Notes: generated by a model from the letters alone, not told the origin. DNA of 64,000 nt from Mesorhizobium loti CJ3sym (GCF_000472785.1 NZ_AXAL01000011.1:124001-188000), one strand, 5' to 3'; positions 1 through 8,739 are shown, counted from the stretch's first letter. Numbers and translations are program-made.

Positions 1-1
1 G

Positions 2-607
2 TCGGCGATCAACAACATGGCTTCATCCGTGCTGATGCCGATCTTCGCCGGCTTCAGCGAGGCCTACCCGGACATCCGGCTGCATGTGCAGGTCTCCAAC
101 AAATATGTCAGTCTCGCCGAACGCCATGCCGACATTGCCATCCGGCTGACCAACACGCCGCTCGACACGCTGGTGGGCACGCGGCTCACCAATGTGGCGT
201 CGGCCGTCTACGGAGAGCGGCGCTATCTCAGGGGGTTGCGCGCCAGCGGCGCCAAACCGCTCTGGATAGGGGTGGAGTGCTGCGCCTTCCACCAATCCTG
301 GACCCATGCGGCCTGTCCGGATCACCGCCATAGTTTCTTCGTCGACGACACGCTGCTGACGCTCGCCGCCCTGAAACAGGGGCTGGGCCTTGCCTATCTG
401 CCCTGCTTCATGGGCGATAGCGCCGAGGAGCTGGAGCGCTTTCGAGAGCCGGACCCCGTCCATGATCTCGGGCTGTGGCTGCTCTACCATCCAGACCTCA
501 GGCGAACCCAGCGTGTGAGGGTGTTTCGCGAGCACATGGTGGCGCGCATCCGCGACCAGAGTGCGTTGTTCGAAGGCCACCTGCCGCAGCCGGCCACCAG
601 CGGGTAG
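2..607 (+). CDS. LysR-family transcriptional regulator, C-terminal part
   Basis: The reading frame is open from the window edge, so the N-terminal winged-helix DNA-binding domain lies outside. What remains is about 200 residues of the periplasmic-binding-like effector domain: it opens with the SAINNMASSVLMPIF strand-helix, then AYPDIRLHVQVS and a HADIAIRLT strand typical of the GcvA/GbpR-like LysR subgroup, and a late GLGLAYLPCF segment. The inducer cannot be told. It converges on the VIT-type transporter gene with only about 12 bp between the stops, so the two are unlikely to be functionally coupled. Confidence 0.85.
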   Translation, partial: SAINNMASSVLMPIFAGFSEAYPDIRLHVQVSNKYVSLAERHADIAIRLTNTPLDTLVGTRLTNVASAVYGERRYLRGLRASGAKPLWIGVECCAFHQSWTHAACPDHRHSFFVDDTLLTLAALKQGLGLAYLPCFMGDSAEELERFREPDPVHDLGLWLLYHPDLRRTQRVRVFREHMVARIRDQSALFEGHLPQPATSG

Positions 608-619
608 GGAGCGCGCGGC

Positions 620-1315
620 TCACACCGCAGCGCCAACCAGCGCGCCGATGCCGGCGGTGAGCGCCATGGCGAAGGCGCCCCAGAAGGTGACGCGCAGCGT
701 TGCGCGCGGGATATTGGCGCCGCCGGCCCTGGCGCCGATGGCGCCGAGAAAGCCAAGGAAAAGCAGGGAGGCCACCGAAACCGCCAGCACCAGCATTGAA
801 GCCGGCGATACCAGCACCATGATGAGCGGCATCGCCGCGCCGACGCTGAAGGTCGCCGCCGAGGTCAGCGCCGCCTGGATCGGCCGCGCCGTGGTCATTT
901 CCGAAATGCCGAGTTCGTCATGGGCATGCGCGGCCAGCGCATCCCTGGCCATCAGCTGATCGGCGACCTGGCGCGCCAGGCCCGGCTCCAGCCCGCGCTT
1001 GACGTAGATCTGCGCCAGCTCCTCGCGCTCGAATTCCGGCTGAGTCCTGAGTTCCTCGCGTTCGCGGGCGAGGTCGGCGTTCTCGGTGTCAGATTGGGAG
1101 CTGACCGAGACATACTCGCCGGCCGCCATCGACATGGCGCCCGCGACCAGCCCTGCTATGCCGGCGACCAGGACCTGTGAAGTCGGCGCTGCGGCCGACG
1201 CCACGCCGACGATCAGGCTCGCGGTCGAGACGATGCCGTCATTGGCCCCCAGAACGGCGGCGCGGAGCCAGCCGATGCGCGACACCAGATGGTTTTCGAC
1301 ATGCAGGCGGCTCAT
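620..1315 (-). CDS. VIT1/CCC1-family Fe2+/Mn2+ transporter
   Basis: A 231-residue inner-membrane protein of the VIT (vacuolar iron transporter) family, expected to export or sequester Fe2+/Mn2+. The N-terminal VENHLVSRIGWLRAAVLGANDGIVSTASLIVG is the family signature (split here over TM1), followed by AGAMSMAAGEYVSVSSQ (TM2 end), a charged cytoplasmic loop rich in Glu (about residues 75-130, the metal-binding segment in this family) and three C-terminal membrane helices. The start at 1315 is chosen because AGGAGA lies just upstream; longer upstream reading is possible but has no ribosome-binding site. It lacks the ferritin-like N-domain found in MbfA-type rhizobial relatives. It appears monocistronic. 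Confidence 0.88.
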   Translation of the reverse strand: MSRLHVENHLVSRIGWLRAAVLGANDGIVSTASLIVGVASAAAPTSQVLVAGIAGLVAGAMSMAAGEYVSVSSQSDTENADLAREREELRTQPEFEREELAQIYVKRGLEPGLARQVADQLMARDALAAHAHDELGISEMTTARPIQAALTSAATFSVGAAMPLIMVLVSPASMLVLAVSVASLLFLGFLGAIGARAGGANIPRATLRVTFWGAFAMALTAGIGALVGAAV

Positions 1316-1475
1316 GCTTTTCTCCTGATCGTGCCTTCGAGGTTCGAGGCCGCCGCGACTGTAGCCGCTTTTCAGCAAGCCGAGTTTGATCCAGGTCAGA
1401 ATCGGGCCGCACAGTTCCGTTCAAATACTTAGCCCCTGCTGGTTGCGGTAGGGCGTCACCGGAGGCGATCGCGCG

Positions 1476-1865
1476 TCAACCGGCCTGCTGAGCCATCACG
1501 ATGACGTTGCCGCAGGTGTCGTCGAAGAAAGCGGCGGTGACCGGACCCATGCGTTGGGGCGGTCCGAGAAATTTCACGCCGCGCCCGGCGAGGCGGTCGT
1601 AGTCGGCCTGGATGTCGCGGCTGGTGATCAGGGCCGCCGGGAAGTGGGCGTCATGGAGCGCTTTCTGCGCGGCGCGCGCTGGCGCATCGCGGTTGGGCTC
1701 GAGCACCAGTTCAGCGCCGTCGGCTTGATCGGGAGACACCACCGTCAGCCAGCGGGCCCGGCCGCCATCGTAGTCATGCTTTTTCACGAAACCGAGGACC
1801 GAGGTGTAGAAGGCCAGCGCCTTGTCCTGGTCGTCGACCTTGATGAGGATATGGCGAAGCTGCAT
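1476..1865 (-). CDS. VOC (glyoxalase/bleomycin resistance) family protein
   Basis: A 129-residue single-module vicinal-oxygen-chelate protein: a beta-alpha-beta-beta-beta unit starting LRHILIKVDDQDKALAFYTS, a middle strand pair (RWLTVVSPDQ, AELVLEPN) and a second unit ending TAAFFDDTCGNVIVMAQQ. Single-module VOC proteins dimerise and bind a metal, or have lost it. His4 of LRHI and the Glu of AELVLEP could be ligands. The start at 1865 has AAGGAA upstream. The substrate is unknown; neighbours (hydrolase, SRPBCC) suggest small-molecule detoxification, but that is only context. Confidence 0.85.
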   Translation of the reverse strand: MQLRHILIKVDDQDKALAFYTSVLGFVKKHDYDGGRARWLTVVSPDQADGAELVLEPNRDAPARAAQKALHDAHFPAALITSRDIQADYDRLAGRGVKFLGPPQRMGPVTAAFFDDTCGNVIVMAQQAG

Positions 1866-1906
1866 GGTCGGATTTCCTTCTGCTCGCATGGAGCTGGCGT
1901 CCGCGC

Positions 1907-2731
1907 CTAATCCCGCCCGTTGAAGAACGCCGTCAGCACAGGCGCATGCGCGGCCGGTTTAAGCATGTGGTTCTGGCCTGCCAGCGTCTGGTAGCGGGCA
2001 TTGGGCAGAGCCTGAGCCAACGCCTTGTTGCCATGGCGCATCCAAAGCGGGCTTTTTCCCCCGTCGGTCACCAGTATCGGCAGGCTGAGCGCGGTCCAGC
2101 GGGAGGGCTCGAGCGGCTTGCCGAGTTGATCGCCGGCGACGATGGCGCCGTCATAAGGCAACGTGTGCGCCGCTGCCTTGAGCTTCCGCCAGATCGGCGT
2201 CAGCTTCATGAAGGCGATGAGCAGGCTGGGCATGCCGACCGATTTGAGGAAGGCGCTCACGGCGTCGCCGCGCCGGTCGTCCGCGATGGCTCGCCTTATC
2301 GTCGCCCAGTCGCCTTGCGTGGTTGCGCGGCTGTCGTCGACGATCAGCGGCGCTTCGTAGAGCGTGAGTTTCTTGATGCCGGGCAGGCGGACTGCCGCCA
2401 TCAGCGCCAGCATGGCGCCGGAAGACATGCCCCAGACATAGGCTTCGCCGCCGGCTGCCTGCAACACGGCCTCGATGTCATCGACCTCGCGCTCGACCTG
2501 ATAAGGCAAGGTGTCGCCGCTGTCGCCACGGCCACGGCGGTCGTAGCGAAACACGGTGAAATCGCTCTCCAGCGCCTTGGCCAGCGGGCCGCTCGGACCC
2601 ATGGCGCGCGAGCAGAGCGCGCCGTCGACGAGGATGAGCGGATGGCCCTGGCCCCGGCGCTCGCAAGCGATCGGCGTTCCATCCCGCGACGTCAAGGCTT
2701 GCGTGGTCGGCCTGGCGTTTTCAGCCAGCAT
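1907..2731 (-). CDS. alpha/beta-fold hydrolase
   Basis: A 274-residue alpha/beta hydrolase. The oxyanion-hole region is LILVDGALCSRAMGPSG, the nucleophile elbow is G-M-S-S-G (in YVWGMSSGAMLALM, about residue 103), and the late GQNHMLKP supplies the histidine. The acid is probably the Asp in LPILVTDGG. It overlaps the upstream SRPBCC gene by 11 bp and follows the ArsR gene, so the three form one co-translated operon controlled by the ArsR protein. Substrate unknown; the fold covers esterases, haloperoxidase-like and C-C hydrolases. Confidence 0.88.
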   Translation of the reverse strand: MLAENARPTTQALTSRDGTPIACERRGQGHPLILVDGALCSRAMGPSGPLAKALESDFTVFRYDRRGRGDSGDTLPYQVEREVDDIEAVLQAAGGEAYVWGMSSGAMLALMAAVRLPGIKKLTLYEAPLIVDDSRATTQGDWATIRRAIADDRRGDAVSAFLKSVGMPSLLIAFMKLTPIWRKLKAAAHTLPYDGAIVAGDQLGKPLEPSRWTALSLPILVTDGGKSPLWMRHGNKALAQALPNARYQTLAGQNHMLKPAAHAPVLTAFFNGRD

Positions 2732-3221
2732 GGTTGGCTCCGGTGGCTATCAGCTGTTCCAGCCGGTCGAAGCTCTGCGTCCAACCACCACGCATGCCAA
2801 GCGCCAGCAGGCGTTCGCGGTCGGCGGCACTGGCAAGGGTCACCTCGAAATGGACATGGGTGCGCGCGCCTTGGGCCGTGAAGGTGACCATGTGACGGCT
2901 CTGGCCCGGCGGCTTGCCGGCCCATTCCTGGATTTCAGGATCGGGTTCGTCGCAGTAGCTCAGCCTGGAATTCTCGACGACTTCGAGATAGCTGCCCTGG
3001 TTGCGGTAGAGCGCACCGCTGGCGGTCAGCATGTCGATGCGCCAGCGGCCGCCGACGCGCACATCGAGCGCGCAATGCGGGATGGTGCAGTCCCTGATGC
3101 CCCACCATTGCGCCACCAGAAGCGGATCGGTCCACAGTTTGAAGACACGCTCGACCGGGGCATTGAAAATCCGCTCGACGGCAAAGCTGCGGTCGGCCGC
3201 TGCGGCTGCGAGCGCGCTCAT
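2721..3221 (-). CDS. SRPBCC / AHSA1-like ligand-binding protein
   Basis: A 166-residue START-like protein of the Activator of Hsp90 ATPase homologue 1 (AHSA1) type: the N-terminal VERIFNAPVERVFKLWTDPLLVAQWWG and the C-terminal GMRGGWTQSFDRLEQLI are the family hallmarks. Such proteins form a hydrophobic cavity for small ligands and commonly sit immediately after an SdpR-type ArsR repressor. Here the start overlaps the ArsR stop (ATGA) and the 3' end overlaps the hydrolase gene by 11 bp, which indicates translational coupling. Confidence 0.9.
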   Translation of the reverse strand: MSALAAAAADRSFAVERIFNAPVERVFKLWTDPLLVAQWWGIRDCTIPHCALDVRVGGRWRIDMLTASGALYRNQGSYLEVVENSRLSYCDEPDPEIQEWAGKPPGQSRHMVTFTAQGARTHVHFEVTLASAADRERLLALGMRGGWTQSFDRLEQLIATGANHAG

Positions 3222-3553
3222 TCTTTTTTGTCCGCGCCGCGCCGCAGGAGGTCTTCCATGCGGTCGAAACGGTCTTCCCAGAGTTTTCTGTAGTCGTCGA
3301 GCCAGCGGTCGATGTCGCGCAGCGGTTTGAGTTCGATGCGGCTGAGATGTTTTTGCGCCGCCCGGCTGCGCGTAACGAGACCGGCCTGCTCCAGCACGCC
3401 GACATGTTTGGAAATGGCACGCACGGTGAGCGCGAAAGGCTGCGCCAACTCGGCGACCGAAGCTTCGCCGTCAAGCAAGCGGGCCAGGATCGCCCTGCGT
3501 GTCGGGTCGGCGAGGGCTGCGAAGGTATCGTCGAGGGAGATTTGAGTGGCCAT
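3218..3553 (-). CDS. ArsR/SdpR-family repressor
   Basis: A 111-residue winged-helix repressor: FAALADPTRRAILARLLDG then the recognition helix region LTVRAISKHVGVLEQAGLV and wing RAAQKHLSRIEL. It lacks the CxC metal site of arsenic sensors and the C-terminus LWEDRFDRMEDLLRR fits the SdpR subgroup that co-occurs with AHSA1 proteins. It is first in a three-gene operon (repressor, SRPBCC, hydrolase). Two tandem dyads directly upstream of the start codon suggest autoregulation. Confidence 0.92.
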   Translation of the reverse strand: MATQISLDDTFAALADPTRRAILARLLDGEASVAELAQPFALTVRAISKHVGVLEQAGLVTRSRAAQKHLSRIELKPLRDIDRWLDDYRKLWEDRFDRMEDLLRRGADKKE

Positions 3554-3557
3554 TATG

Positions 3558-3587
3558 GAACCATATAGTTCTGGAACTAAATGGTTC
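3558..3587 (-). promoter_or_regulatory. two tandem GAAC-N6-GTTC dyads, probable ArsR operator
   Basis: Two 14-bp dyads, GAACCATATAGTTC (3558-3571) and GAACTAAATGGTTC (3574-3587), sit 16 bp centre to centre starting 5 bp upstream of the repressor start codon. Position and symmetry suit an autorepression operator; binding is inferred. Confidence 0.7.
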
Positions 3588-3690
3588 TATAATGTGGTTG
3601 GCCGGCTAAGTCAACCAGCCTTGGAGCGTGAAGCGGGTTGGCAGGCGAGAGGGCCTGCCGGGGCGGATCCGGCAGGCAGTATTCAAGGCC

Positions 3691-4572
3691 TCAGGCGGCT
3701 GCCTTCTCGTCGGCGATGCCGTTCAGCACCGCGATCATTTCGGCCGGCAGCTTCAGTTCAGCCGCGGCCAGGTTTTCCCTGAGATGGCCGACCGACGAGG
3801 TGCCGGGGATGAGCAGGATGTTGGGCGCGCGCTGCAACAGCCAGGCGAGTGCCACCTGCATGGGGGTCGCGCCAAGTTTGCGGGCGACATTGGCCAGCGT
3901 GTCCGACTGCAGCGGCGTGAAGCCGCCGAGCGGGAAGAAGGGCACATAGGCAATGCCAGCGGCGGCCAGTTCGTCGATCAGCGCGTCATCCTCGCGATGC
4001 GCGATGTTGTACTGGTTCTGCACGCAGACGATGTCGGCGATGCTGCGTCCCTGGGCGAGCTGCTTTGACGTGACGTTGCTCAGGCCGATATGGCGAATGA
4101 GGCCCTGGCGCTGCAATTCGGCGAGCGTATCGAGCTGCGGCTCCAGCGATCCTTCGGCGGGGCCGTGGATGCCATGCATGGAGCGCAGATTGACGACGTC
4201 GATGATATCGAGCCCGAGATTGCGCAGATTGTCGTGCACGGCCTGCGTCAGCTCTTCCGGCGACATTGCGGGGATCCACGACGCATCGGCGCCGCGCTTG
4301 GCGCTGACCTTGGTGACGATGGTGAGATCGGCGGGGTAGGGGTTCAGCGCCTCCCGGATGATCTGGTTGGTGATGTGCGGGCCGTAGAAATCCGATGTGT
4401 CGATGTGGTCGACACCGCTGGCGATCGCCTCGCGTAGCACGGCAAGGGCAGCGCCGCGATCCTTCGGCGGGCCGAAGACCCCCGGTCCCGCCAGTTGCAT
4501 GGCCCCGTAGCCGAGGCGCTTCACGGTGCGGTCGCCGAGTTTGTAGGTTCCGGCCTTGCTGATATCGGTCAT
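3691..4572 (-). CDS. PdxI/YdbC-like aldo-keto reductase
   Basis: A 293-residue (beta/alpha)8 NADPH reductase. It follows the E. coli YdbC (PdxI, pyridoxal reductase) sequence as I remember it closely, including RLGYGAMQLAGPGVFGPP, HIDTSDFYGPH, IVTKV, GLSNVT and PFFPLGGFTPLQS. Asp58, Tyr63 and Lys88 of the AKR tetrad are visible; the histidine position in DVVNLRSMHG is Arg130, as in that subfamily. Likely reduces pyridoxal to pyridoxine. Start 4572 is preceded by AAGGAG. It is divergent from a LysR gene, its probable regulator. The upstream open frame beyond 4572 is antisense to that LysR gene and is not coding. Confidence 0.88.
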   Translation of the reverse strand: MTDISKAGTYKLGDRTVKRLGYGAMQLAGPGVFGPPKDRGAALAVLREAIASGVDHIDTSDFYGPHITNQIIREALNPYPADLTIVTKVSAKRGADASWIPAMSPEELTQAVHDNLRNLGLDIIDVVNLRSMHGIHGPAEGSLEPQLDTLAELQRQGLIRHIGLSNVTSKQLAQGRSIADIVCVQNQYNIAHREDDALIDELAAAGIAYVPFFPLGGFTPLQSDTLANVARKLGATPMQVALAWLLQRAPNILLIPGTSSVGHLRENLAAAELKLPAEMIAVLNGIADEKAAA

Positions 4573-4665
4573 CGTCTCATCTCCTTTGGATCGGCCGGAT
4601 ATAGACAACGCGCGCCTGCGCGATAATATGGAGCAATCGGCACAGCCTGTGCGGAAAGGCGAACA

Positions 4666-5571
4666 ATGGCAGCGAATCTGGGAGACCTCCAGGCGTTCAT
4701 GGCGGTGGCGCGTGCCGGCGGCTTTCGCGAGGCGGCGCGGGTGGGCAGCGTCAGCGCTTCCAGCCTGTCGGAGACGGTGCGGCGGCTGGAGACCGGGCTT
4801 GGCGTGCGGCTGCTCAACCGCACCACGCGCAGCGTGGCGCCGACAGAGGCCGGCGCACGGCTGCTCGAACGGCTCGGCCCCGCGCTCGGCGAAGTCGAGG
4901 CGGCGCTGGACGTGGTCAACGGCTTTCGCGGCCGTCCGGCCGGCACGCTGCGGCTCAACGTGCCGGTGGTCGCGGCGAAACTGGTGCTGCCGCGCCTGTT
5001 GCCGCCTTTCCTCGCCGCCTATCCCGATATCCGCATGGAAGTGACCGCCGAGGACAGTTTCGTCGACATACTGGCGAGCGGCTGCGACGCCGGCATCCGC
5101 TATGACGAGCGGCTGGAGCAGGACATGATCGCCGTGCCGATCGGCCCGCGCCGGCAGCGCTTCGCCACCGCCGCCGCACCGGCCTATCTCGACCGCCACG
5201 GCCGGCCCGACCATCCGCGCGACCTGCTGGATCACGCCTGCCTGCGCGGCCGCTTCGCCAGCGGCTTCACGCCGGCCTGGGAGTTCGAGCGCGACGGCGA
5301 GGTCGTGAGCGTCGAACCGACCGGCCCGCTTTTGGTCAGCACCGGCACGGCAATGGCCCTTGCTGTCGAGGTGGCGGTCGCCGGCGGCGGCATCGTCTCG
5401 CTGTTCGAGGACTGGCTGCGTCCCTATTTCGACGATGGCCGGCTGGAGCCGGTGCTCGAGCCCTGGTGGCAGGAATTCTCAGGCCCGTTCCTCTACTATC
5501 CCGGCCGCCGCCTGACGCCGGCGCCGCTGCGCGCCTTCATCGATTTTGTCGGCGGCATGCGCTGGAGGTGA
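4666..5571 (+). CDS. LysR-family transcriptional regulator
   Basis: A 301-residue LTTR. The N-terminal HTH reads LGDLQAFMAVARAGGFREAAR then VSASSLSETVRRLE (recognition helix) and GVRLLNRTTRSVAPTEAG (wing), followed by a linker helix and the effector domain from about residue 90 (LRLNVPVVAAKLVLPRLLPPFL). The tail TPAPLRAFIDF is typical of the DsdC/GcvA-like group. It is divergent from the aldo-keto reductase gene with 93 bp between starts, so it most likely regulates that gene in response to a substrate or vitamer; this is inference from layout. Confidence 0.9.
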   Translation: MAANLGDLQAFMAVARAGGFREAARVGSVSASSLSETVRRLETGLGVRLLNRTTRSVAPTEAGARLLERLGPALGEVEAALDVVNGFRGRPAGTLRLNVPVVAAKLVLPRLLPPFLAAYPDIRMEVTAEDSFVDILASGCDAGIRYDERLEQDMIAVPIGPRRQRFATAAAPAYLDRHGRPDHPRDLLDHACLRGRFASGFTPAWEFERDGEVVSVEPTGPLLVSTGTAMALAVEVAVAGGGIVSLFEDWLRPYFDDGRLEPVLEPWWQEFSGPFLYYPGRRLTPAPLRAFIDFVGGMRWR

Positions 5572-5733
5572 TCCCGGGCTGATGCCGTGCTGCAAGTTGC
5601 GCCGGCCTTTTCGGACCTGCCGGCACGGGCGCCTTAGACGAAAGGTCAAAGACCTGACGTAACACTTTGTTGTCATCGAGAGCTTATCAAAGAGGCGGTT
5701 ACAGCGGAAGCCCGGTGACAGGAAAGGTGCGCA

Positions 5734-7647
5734 ATGGGTTCGCCCTGGTCTGAATTGCTGGCCAATCTCGCGGTCGTCGCTATGTTCGTTTCGGTCTGGA
5801 TCCACACGCATGTGTGGCTGGACCGCAGGCCGGCCGTTGTGAAGGCCGCGGCCTTCGGCCTGCTGATGGGCGCCGGCGCCATCATCCTGATGTTGACGCC
5901 GATGCAACTCCAGCCAGGGGTCTTTGTCGATCTGAGAGCGACGATGATTGCCGTTGCCGGCTTCTTCGGCGGTCCCGTCGCCGGCATCGTCGCCGGCGTC
6001 ATGGCCGGTGCTTTCCGGGTTTTCGAGGGCGGCATCGGCGCCTTGGCCGGCGCGGTCGGGATCGCGGCCACCATGCTGGTCGGTATTGCCGGCAATCTTG
6101 CGCTCAGGGGCCGCGCCCTCACCACGCGCGATATCATGATCCTGGGTGCCGCAACCGCATGCGGATCTCTGCTTGGCCTCAGCGTCCTGCCACGGTCCGT
6201 TATCGAGACGGTGCTGCCAGAGGTGGTGTTTCCCTCGACATTGCTAATCTTCGTCTCCGTGGCGATGTCGGGACTGGCGCTCTACCAGGAGCGGCGGCGT
6301 ATCGAGGCGCTGCAGTCGAGGCGCATCTTCAAGGCCGTGGTCGAGACCTTGCCCGACTGCCTCAACGTCAAGGATCTCGACGGGCGGTTCATCGCCGCTA
6401 ATCCGGCAACCGCCGAGCTGATGCAGGCGGCTGATGCCAAGGCGCTGATCGGCAAGACGGATTTCGATTTCTATCCCAGCGAAACGGCGCAGCAATTCCG
6501 CGCCGACGAGCTTGCCGTGCTGGCGTCCGGCGTCTCCTCCACCATCGAGCAGCACGTGAACCACGAGGACGGCACCGATGCCTGGCTGGCGACGCTGAAG
6601 GCGCCGTTTCGCGACAGGGCCGGGACGATCGTCGGCCTGATCACGCACAATCGCGACATCACCGAACGCAAGCAACTGCAGACCGAACTGGCGGAAAGCC
6701 AAGCCAGGCTCGGCGACGCGCTGACGCATATGGCCGATGGCCTGGTGATGTTCGACCCCGACGGCAGGCTGCTGCTGTGCAACGCCCAGTACCGCGCGCT
6801 GTTTCCGAAGACGGCCGACATCAGGGTGCCTGGCGCCAACCACCACGACATACTGCGCGCCTCGGCGGCGCGCGGCGAGAGCATCACACCGCCGGACGCG
6901 GTCGAGGACTGGATCGCCGGCATCATGGCCTTGCAGACGCATGCCAGCCACCGCCAGGTCCGGCTCGCCGACGGGCGCTGGCTCGATGTGCGGACCCGGC
7001 CGACCGGTGATGGTGGCAGTCTCAGCGTGTTCTCCGACATCACCGAGGCCAAACAGATCGAGGCCGAACTGATGGCGGCCAACGAGAAGCTGAACCTGCT
7101 GGCGCATCGCGACGGGCTGACCGAACTGTTGACGCGGCGGGCCTTCGACGAGGCGCTGGCGCGCGAATTCGCGCGCGGCCGGCGCAACACGACGCCGCTC
7201 AGCCTGCTCATCATCGATGTCGACTGGTTCAAGCGCTTCAACGACCACTATGGCCACCCGGCGGGCGATGAATGCCTGCGCAATGTGAGCCGCTGCATCG
7301 AGGCGACGGCGCGCCGGCCGGCCGACGCGGCGGCCCGCTACGGTGGCGAGGAGTTCGCGATCGTCCTGCCCGAAACCGACGCGCGAGGCGCCTTCGTCAT
7401 CGCCGAAACGCTGCGGGGCAAGGTGCGCGACCTCGGGCTTGCGCATGCCGGCAGCGAAAAGGGCATCGTCACCGTCAGCATCGGGGTCGGCACTTTCGAC
7501 GGTGGCGCTGACATCGAGATCGCCGATCTCTTGCGGCGCGCCGACGAGGCGCTCTACGGCGCCAAGGCCGCGGGGCGCGACCGCGTGCATGGCTGGCGCC
7601 CGCATCTCAGCGAACCACGCGCGACGGGTTCCCGGCGCAAAGCGTAA
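5734..7647 (+). CDS. membrane diguanylate cyclase (5TM-LYT, PAS, PAS, GGDEF)
   Basis: A 637-residue signalling protein. Residues about 1-190 form five to six membrane helices of the LytS/YhcK 5TMR type (RATMIAVAGFFGGPVAGIVA). Two PAS folds follow: FKAVVETLPDCLNVKDLDGRF (about 195-310, ending NRDITERKQ) and LTHMADGLVMFDPDGRLL (about 330-445, ending FSDITEAKQ). The GGDEF domain carries the intact active site GGEEF near residue 537, preceded at the standard 5-residue distance by an RPAD motif, the RxxD inhibitory site. It should therefore make c-di-GMP under product feedback. There is no EAL domain. Monocistronic. Confidence 0.93.
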   Translation: MGSPWSELLANLAVVAMFVSVWIHTHVWLDRRPAVVKAAAFGLLMGAGAIILMLTPMQLQPGVFVDLRATMIAVAGFFGGPVAGIVAGVMAGAFRVFEGGIGALAGAVGIAATMLVGIAGNLALRGRALTTRDIMILGAATACGSLLGLSVLPRSVIETVLPEVVFPSTLLIFVSVAMSGLALYQERRRIEALQSRRIFKAVVETLPDCLNVKDLDGRFIAANPATAELMQAADAKALIGKTDFDFYPSETAQQFRADELAVLASGVSSTIEQHVNHEDGTDAWLATLKAPFRDRAGTIVGLITHNRDITERKQLQTELAESQARLGDALTHMADGLVMFDPDGRLLLCNAQYRALFPKTADIRVPGANHHDILRASAARGESITPPDAVEDWIAGIMALQTHASHRQVRLADGRWLDVRTRPTGDGGSLSVFSDITEAKQIEAELMAANEKLNLLAHRDGLTELLTRRAFDEALAREFARGRRNTTPLSLLIIDVDWFKRFNDHYGHPAGDECLRNVSRCIEATARRPADAAARYGGEEFAIVLPETDARGAFVIAETLRGKVRDLGLAHAGSEKGIVTVSIGVGTFDGGADIEIADLLRRADEALYGAKAAGRDRVHGWRPHLSEPRATGSRRKA

Positions 7648-7687
7648 GCCCTGGCTGTCACAGCATTGTCATGGCCGGCTGCCATTA

Positions 7688-7703
7688 ATCCATGAATCTG
7701 GAT
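7688..7703 (+). promoter_or_regulatory. dyad upstream of arsR, probable operator
   Basis: Inverted repeat ATCCA-TGAATC-TGGAT lies 11 bp before the arsR start codon. ArsR proteins usually bind imperfect dyads overlapping their own promoters, so this is the natural operator candidate; not otherwise tested. Confidence 0.5.
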
Positions 7704-7713
7704 AGATGGGTTG

Positions 7714-8046
7714 ATGGACAAGGCAACAGCATTGCTGGCGCTCTCAGCACTCGGCCAGGAAACCAGGCTGGAGGTGTTCCGGCTTTTGGTTCGGGCCGGA
7801 GCCGAGGGTGTGCCGGCAGGCGAGGTCGCGACGCGGCTGGGCGCGGTTCAGAACACCATGTCCGCGCATTTGAAGATCCTCGGTCAGGCCGGGCTGGTGC
7901 ATGCCGTGCGCGACGGCCGCAGCATCCGCTACACGGCCGACATGACCGGCTTTCGCGATCTCCTGGCCTATCTGATGGAGGATTGCTGCAACGGCGCGCC
8001 GGAGCTTTGCCAGCCGATCATCCAGGCGGTGACCTGCAAATGTTGA
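7714..8046 (+). CDS. arsR: ArsR-family arsenic-responsive repressor
   Basis: A 110-residue winged-helix repressor: LSALGQETRLEVFRLLVRAG, AVQNTMSAHLKILGQAGLV (recognition helix) and the wing RDGRSIRYTAD. It has no helix-3 CVCDLC site; instead cysteines cluster at the end (EDCCNGAPELC, TCKC), which matches the C-terminal As(III) site type known from Acidithiobacillus/Corynebacterium-like ArsR proteins. It heads arsR-aqpS-arsC with 7 bp to the aquaporin gene. A TTG codon immediately before the ATG at 7714 is ignored. Confidence 0.9.
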   Translation: MDKATALLALSALGQETRLEVFRLLVRAGAEGVPAGEVATRLGAVQNTMSAHLKILGQAGLVHAVRDGRSIRYTADMTGFRDLLAYLMEDCCNGAPELCQPIIQAVTCKC

Positions 8047-8053
8047 GGTTGAC

Positions 8054-8739
8054 ATGACCGACCTTCGACGCCGTCTCGCCGCCGAAGCGCTGGGCACCGC
8101 CATGCTGGTCGCCACGGTGGTCGGCTCGGGCATCATGGCCAGTCGGCTGACCGGCGATGCAGCACTTTCGCTGCTCGGCAACACCATTCCAACCGGCGCC
8201 ATGCTGGTGGTGCTGATCACTACGCTGGGGCCGGTCTCCGGCGCCCATTTCAACCCGGCCGTCACGCTGGTTTTCGGACTGCGGCGCGACATCGGCTGGT
8301 TGGCCGTGCTGGGCTACATCACTGTCCAGATTGTTGGCGGCCTCGCCGGCACGCTGGTCGCGCATGCCATGTTCGAGCTGCCCTTGCTGGAGGTGGCGGC
8401 GACGGTGCGCAGCGGGCAGGGGCAGTGGCTGGCCGAACTGGTCGCGAGTTTCGGCCTGGTCTTCACTATCCTTGCCGGCTTGCGCTTCAGGGGCGATGCC
8501 ATTCCCTGGCTGGTCGGGCTCTACATCACATCAGCCTACTGGTTCACGGCCTCGACCTGCTTCGCCAATCCGGCGGTAGCGATCGCCCGAGCTTCTCGAA
8601 TACGTTCGCCGGCATCCGGCCCTCCGATGTTCCGGCCTTCATCGCCGCGGAGCTGGCGGGTGCGCTGCTTTCGCTGGCGCTGGCCGGCTGGCTGCTGGCG
8701 GATCCCAAGACCCTCACTGAGATGAAGGCTGCGCAATGA
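8054..8739 (+). pseudogene. aqpS: aquaporin AqpS-like arsenite channel, frame broken near 8590
   Basis: A MIP-family channel of about 228 residues in an arsenic operon, as in Sinorhizobium meliloti arsR-aqpS-arsC, where AqpS lets As(III) made by ArsC leave the cell. The first half-pore is SGAHFNPAVTL and the second FANPAVAIAR. Just after the second NPA the frame ends in unrelated sequence, while the proper continuation (SFSNTFAGIRPSDVPAFIAAEL, in two parts around the helix, to EMKAAQ) lies in the frame one base back. One missing base near 8587-8592 explains it. Either a real mutation or a sequencing error; the intact flanking codons and the 4-bp overlap with arsC favour an error or a very recent event. 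Confidence 0.85.

Noticed and set aside
4573..5235. Long N-terminal extension of the aldo-keto reductase frame
   Set aside because: It is antisense to a complete LysR gene, lacks a ribosome-binding site, and the family starts at 4572.
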